From assembly GCA_964558365.1 (NCBI GenBank), contig CAZLCC010000010.1:111373-175372 (forward strand): DNA of 64,000 bases, in the 5' to 3' direction. This document shows positions 60,919 to 64,000 of the stretch, one piece after another (position 1 is the first letter of the stretch; every line of letters starts with the position of its first letter). The notes under the pieces are model-generated. The model saw only the letters and a list, made by a program, of their open reading frames with translations, had not been told where the DNA came from and searched no databases. This stretch comes from CAZLCC01 sp964558365 (GTDB lineage: Bacteria; Patescibacteriota; Saccharimonadia; Saccharimonadales; Saccharimonadaceae). The position numbers and the translations under genes were made by a program.

Positions 60919-61743
60919 TCAACTATTTCCAACTGGGGTCGCCTTGCGAGACGCCTTTTCATTAGAATGATCTGAAGAATGATTATCATGACTCATAGTG
61001 CCTAAAGACACAAACACAACGGTAAGCATAAAGAATACATATGCCTGAATTGCACCCATAAACAATTCAAATAATAAGAATAGTGGCAGTGCAATTGCCG
61101 CTGCATAGCCAGTCATAAAACCAACCATAATCAACAGCACTTCACCCGCAAAAACATTTCCAAACAAACGAAGAGAAAGAGCAGTAAGACGAGAGAACTC
61201 AGCAATAAATTCCAAAATTCCTTCAAACGCACCGGTCGGATCTTTAATAGGGTTACGTAAATAGCGCTTGGCATTGCCAAAAGCTCCGTGCACACGAATG
61301 GCATAGATTTGCGCTGTTACCATTGAAATAATTGCTAGCGCAAACGTTACGTTTAAATCGGCTGCTAAGCCTCTGAAAAGCGGCACGCCGTTCCATGTAA
61401 TTGGCCCGACAAACGGCAAAATACCAATGTAATAATTCATTAAAATAAAGAAGAAAAGGGTAATAGCTAGCGGCGCAAGCCTGCGTGCCATTTTTTTATC
61501 GCCCATAACCTGTTCAACCGTGCCAAGCAGCGCTTCATAGCCCCACTGAATAAGCATTGCAAATCGATTCTTACTACCATTTTTAATTGCTCGCGCCGTA
61601 AAAATTAAAACGGTAATTGTGAGTGCATAACCCAAAAAACCAAGTAACATTGAATTAGTTATTGGAATACCAAACACCGAAAAGATTTCTTCAGCCGCTA
61701 GCGAAATATGCGGCGAGCTTGCCTCGGCAAATGCAGTAATCAT
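60919..61743 (-). CDS. atpB: ATP synthase a subunit
   Basis: 274 aa with about six helices. FSRLTALSLRLFGNVFAGEV holds the essential arginine (helix 4), and QAYVFFMLTVVFVSLG the last helix. C-terminal tail is polar and charged. ATG overlaps the atpZ stop (ATGA). Confidence 0.95.
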   Translation of the reverse strand: MITAFAEASSPHISLAAEEIFSVFGIPITNSMLLGFLGYALTITVLIFTARAIKNGSKNRFAMLIQWGYEALLGTVEQVMGDKKMARRLAPLAITLFFFILMNYYIGILPFVGPITWNGVPLFRGLAADLNVTFALAIISMVTAQIYAIRVHGAFGNAKRYLRNPIKDPTGAFEGILEFIAEFSRLTALSLRLFGNVFAGEVLLIMVGFMTGYAAAIALPLFLLFELFMGAIQAYVFFMLTVVFVSLGTMSHDNHSSDHSNEKASRKATPVGNS

Positions 61744-61994
61744 TTCTTAATTCCTTTCATCTGTAAATACACTAATTCAAACGCCAATAAAGCACCGGCA
61801 ATCACTCCAACGACAGTAAACCATGGCTTAGTTGCAAAGTGATTATCGACCATAAGACCGATAATAACGCCAAGTAAGGTTGGCACAAACAGCCGCCATG
61901 TTGTGTCTGCAATGGTACCAAACAATAAAAGAACCGTCGCAGAAGACGGAACCTTAGGGGTTTCCTCCTTAGTTGGCTCTTTATTTTTTGCCAT
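61740..61994 (-). CDS. AtpZ/AtpI-like ATP synthase accessory protein
   Basis: 84 aa with two helices (RLFVPTLLGVIIGLMVDNHF and FTVVGVIAGALLAFELVYLQ) after a charged N-terminus. AtpZ/AtpI proteins help c-ring assembly or ion supply and are usually the first gene of atp operons. A promoter (TTGATC-17-TATAAT) ends ten bases before the ATG. Confidence 0.82.
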   Translation of the reverse strand: MAKNKEPTKEETPKVPSSATVLLLFGTIADTTWRLFVPTLLGVIIGLMVDNHFATKPWFTVVGVIAGALLAFELVYLQMKGIKK

Positions 61995-62004
61995 GCACTG
62001 ACTA

Positions 62005-62033
62005 ATTATAACAGCGTAAAACAGGTTGATCAA
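62005..62033 (-). promoter_or_regulatory. Promoter of the ATP synthase operon
   Basis: On the minus strand: TTGATC (62033-62028), 17-nt spacer, TATAAT (62010-62005). The -35 lies in the palindrome TTGATCAA. Confidence 0.7.
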
Positions 62034-62078
62034 TAGAGTATAATAAAAAGAGACTAAATAAAAGGAGCGATGATTAGT

Positions 62079-62339
62079 ATGGCAAAACAGAAGGTAATTA
62101 TCTATAGTACTTCTTGGTGTGGATTCTGCAGATCTGAAAAACAATACCTTGATACTAAGAATGTCCCTTATGAAGAGAAAGATGTAGAGAAAGACGAAGC
62201 TGCCCAAAAAGAACTTTTACAAAAAATGAATGGAAGCTTCCAAGGGGTGCCAGTAACAGATATCGGGGGAGACATTATACTCGGCTTCGATCGACCAAAA
62301 ATTGATGAATCTCTTAAAAAACACAAGCTTATCGCTTGA
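62079..62339 (+). CDS. Glutaredoxin-like protein
   Basis: 86 aa thioredoxin fold. Active site CGFC near residue 13-16 (STSWCGFCRSEKQYL), then VPVTDIGGDIILGFD with the cis-Pro, closing in a helix. It reduces disulphides or glutathionylated proteins, or with mycoredoxin-like partners. ATG at 62079 preferred: AAGGAG (62062-62067) is eleven bases upstream and only two from the ATG at 62070. Confidence 0.88.
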   Translation: MAKQKVIIYSTSWCGFCRSEKQYLDTKNVPYEEKDVEKDEAAQKELLQKMNGSFQGVPVTDIGGDIILGFDRPKIDESLKKHKLIA

Positions 62340-62403
62340 AAATTTATATTTAATTTACGCAATTAGCAAAACAATGTAAATTGATGTATAATTAAACACA
62401 AGC

Positions 62404-62943
62404 ATGAAAAGGTATACCCCCAAGAAGGAGAGGTCAACCACTCCTCACAACCTTTCTTTAAGCAGCGGCTTCACTATTATTGAGTTGCTGATTGTAATTA
62501 TTGTCATCGCCATTCTGGCTGGCTTGGTAATCAGCGCCTATAGTGGCATTCAGGGAATTGCTAATGATGCTGCTGTTAAGTCAGATCTTGATACTCTTAA
62601 TAAGAAGTTGAGGATTCAGTACTCTACGAGTAATACCTATCATGCTAGTGTGCTCTGGGGGCTTGACTTTAAGGCAGCGAAATCAAGTTACGCAATATCG
62701 CCAACAGCTGCCCACAACTTAACATATTGCTATAACGACTCCGACCCTTCAATATATGCAGTAATTGCTCTGAGCAAATCAGGTAAAAAATATACCGTTT
62801 CAAATACAGGTGGTGTTACTGAATTTACTGGGAGTTATGCTTGCTCAACCGTAGCGGGCAGCACCATGCCAAATAGTAATAACGGCTATGCAGCCTCTGA
62901 CACAACCACTGGTCCCTGGAGAGCTTGGGCTGGAGGAAATTAA
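62404..62943 (+). CDS. Type IV pilin (prepilin)
   Basis: 179 aa. A 26-residue leader ends in SSG, the prepilin peptidase site, followed by FTIIELLIVIIVIAILAGLV with the Glu5 of mature pilins. The C-terminal beta part holds two cysteines (TYCYN, YACST). Type IV pili give twitching and host attachment in Saccharibacteria. TATAAT 62387-62392. No other pilus gene is in the window. Confidence 0.93.
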   Translation: MKRYTPKKERSTTPHNLSLSSGFTIIELLIVIIVIAILAGLVISAYSGIQGIANDAAVKSDLDTLNKKLRIQYSTSNTYHASVLWGLDFKAAKSSYAISPTAAHNLTYCYNDSDPSIYAVIALSKSGKKYTVSNTGGVTEFTGSYACSTVAGSTMPNSNNGYAASDTTTGPWRAWAGGN

Positions 62944-63010
62944 TATATAATACAATCTTTTTATTTACATTTAACTGTAAAACCATCCCTACATCTTATA
63001 TGCTATACAC

Positions 63011-63580
63011 ATGGCTTTTGAAAACTACCAGCAAAAGGGAAGTGTCGTTATTGTCTATACCGGTAATAGTAAAGGCAAAACGAGCGCTAGTATTGGGCTC
63101 ATGTGTCGTGCGCTTGGCAGAAACTGGCGAGTGGCATACGTGCAATTTATAAAAGACTGGGAGGTGGGAGAGCATACTTTTATTAAAAAAATCTTACCGA
63201 TATATAAAACAAAGCTAACATTTTATAAGGGCGGCAAAGGCTTTTTTAATGCTGGCGCAATTAGCGCTAAAAACGTAAGTGAAGCCGAACACAAAGCAGC
63301 TGCACAGGCAACATATAAGTTCACTCTTGAAAGAGTAAAAAGCGGAAAGTATGATCTGGTTATTTGTGACGAAATCAATAATGCTGTTAACGATGGCCTT
63401 TTAACAGTTAGCGAAATGGAAGAACTGTTCACTCAACGCTCAAGCAAAACAAGTATTTGCGTTACGGGCAGAAATTTTCCTAAAGAATTATATAAATATG
63501 CCGACATTGCAACAGAGATGAAAAAGATAAAACATCATTTTGACGACAAATTTTTAGCTAACGAAGGAATTGATTATTAA
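63011..63580 (+). CDS. CobO/BtuR-like corrinoid adenosyltransferase
   Basis: 189 aa. P-loop TGNSKGKTSAS at 17-27, VAYVQFIKDW, DLVICDEINNAV and CVTGRNFPKELYKYADIATE are typical. It adenosylates cobalamin, giving coenzyme B12, for example for class II ribonucleotide reductase. Apparently leaderless: TATGCT at 62999-63004 lies six bases before the ATG. No other B12 gene is nearby. Confidence 0.88.
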   Translation: MAFENYQQKGSVVIVYTGNSKGKTSASIGLMCRALGRNWRVAYVQFIKDWEVGEHTFIKKILPIYKTKLTFYKGGKGFFNAGAISAKNVSEAEHKAAAQATYKFTLERVKSGKYDLVICDEINNAVNDGLLTVSEMEELFTQRSSKTSICVTGRNFPKELYKYADIATEMKKIKHHFDDKFLANEGIDY

Positions 63581-64000
63581 TCTTATAGATCCAGAGAACT
63601 TACAAAACGCCCCCGAAGCCGCGCGATATTTACTTGGTGCTCATATTATTAGAACGCTTGAAGACGGCACAGTTCTTGAAGCAAAAATAGTCGAAACTGA
63701 AGCATATCATCAAGATGACCCCGCTAGTCATACATACGGTGGACAAACAAAGCGCAATGAAGCAATGTTTGGTGAAGCCGGGCGCGCTTATATCTATTTT
63801 ACCTATGGAATGCATTGGTGTTTTAATGTCACTGCGGGCCCAGAGGGGAGGGGAGAAGGAGTGCTGATCCGTGCTGCAGAGCCGCTAAAAGGTATTGAGC
63901 GAATGAAGCGCTTTCGAAAGGTAAAAGACAAGATACAACTTGCAAATGGACCAGCAAAGTTAGCGCAGGCGCTTACAATCCAACACAACCTCTATGGGCA
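63570..64000 (+). CDS. 3-methyladenine DNA glycosylase, AAG family (partial)
   Basis: Runs off the right edge after 143 codons. LLGAHIIRTLEDGTVLEAKI, VETEAYHQDDPASHTYGGQT and AYIYFTYGMHWCFNVT are conserved AAG/MPG blocks, including the catalytic Glu in ETEAYH. Removes alkylated purines from DNA. The start is probably TTG at 63570, overlapping the end of the previous gene; its frame is closed just upstream (TAG at 63555). Confidence 0.87.
   Translation, partial: MIINLIDPENLQNAPEAARYLLGAHIIRTLEDGTVLEAKIVETEAYHQDDPASHTYGGQTKRNEAMFGEAGRAYIYFTYGMHWCFNVTAGPEGRGEGVLIRAAEPLKGIERMKRFRKVKDKIQLANGPAKLAQALTIQHNLYG

Noticed and set aside
61995..62207. N-terminal extension of the AtpZ-like protein
   Set aside because: It would run across the operon promoter and the divergent glutaredoxin gene; the ATG at 61994 fits family length.
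1..64000. CRISPR arrays, insertion sequences or prophage genes
   Set aside because: No spaced direct repeats, transposase, integrase or phage structural genes were found in the window.

Overview
The window looks like a chromosomal segment of a Candidatus Saccharibacteria (TM7)/Patescibacteria-type genome. Reasons: very compact coding with many 1-4 bp start/stop overlaps; many genes whose only promoter-like element is a TATAAT-type box 6-11 nt before the start codon (apparently leaderless mRNAs); trimmed housekeeping proteins (DnaX and RecR without their cysteine clusters, a 131-aa ATP synthase delta); TGA used as a normal stop; and no biosynthetic operons. The taxon is inferred from gene content and protein flavour, not from a marker phylogeny.

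Layout. 1-5 kb: the first codons of a glycosyltransferase on the minus strand, an NDH-2-like flavoprotein, a two-gene unknown operon behind a pseudoknot-forming leader, a GltS-type transporter, a cupin and small unknowns. 5.2-12.4 kb: a type III restriction-modification operon (mod ... res) with three extra genes between methylase and nuclease. 12.4-19.3 kb: FKBP isomerase, DUF167 and ASCH proteins, a cassette of three tiny membrane proteins, tRNA-Trp, a kinase-like ATPase, a metallopeptidase, an orphan histidine kinase and a GT2. 19.4-26 kb: secE-nusG-rplK-rplA, then a dcd-thyX-tmk dTTP module, an unknown gene, and the L10 leader with rplJ-rplL. 26-34.5 kb: replication and recombination (dnaX-dnaB, YbaB, recR, DHH phosphoesterase, cysS) plus a GT-C-like membrane protein. 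34.5-45.2 kb: PerM-type transporter, two P-type ATPases tail to tail, SOD, a MacB-like ABC exporter, K+ channel, DUF1622, TMEM175-like and YajQ. 45.2-54.9 kb: nucleotidyltransferase, tRNA-Gln, unknown membrane protein, a UvrD-like helicase-nuclease, an approximately 930-nt gene-free highly structured RNA locus, a dihydrouridine synthase and two unknowns. 55-62 kb: the complete F-type ATP synthase operon on the minus strand, with an extra 142-aa gene between atpG and atpD. 62-64 kb: glutaredoxin, type IV pilin, CobO-like adenosyltransferase and the start of an AAG-type DNA glycosylase.

The most unusual item is the locus at 51735-52703. It has its own promoter (TTGATT-17-TATAGT), a 12-bp 5' hairpin, a tRNA-like domain with an abnormal middle, at least fifteen long perfect or near-perfect helices and a strong intrinsic terminator, and no plausible gene. 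It resembles in scale and style the giant ornate bacterial RNAs (GOLLD, ROOL, OLE) but I cannot assign it to a known family. Second are the accessory genes in the type III RM operon, the pseudoknot leader at 1443-1562, and the extra gene in the ATP synthase operon.
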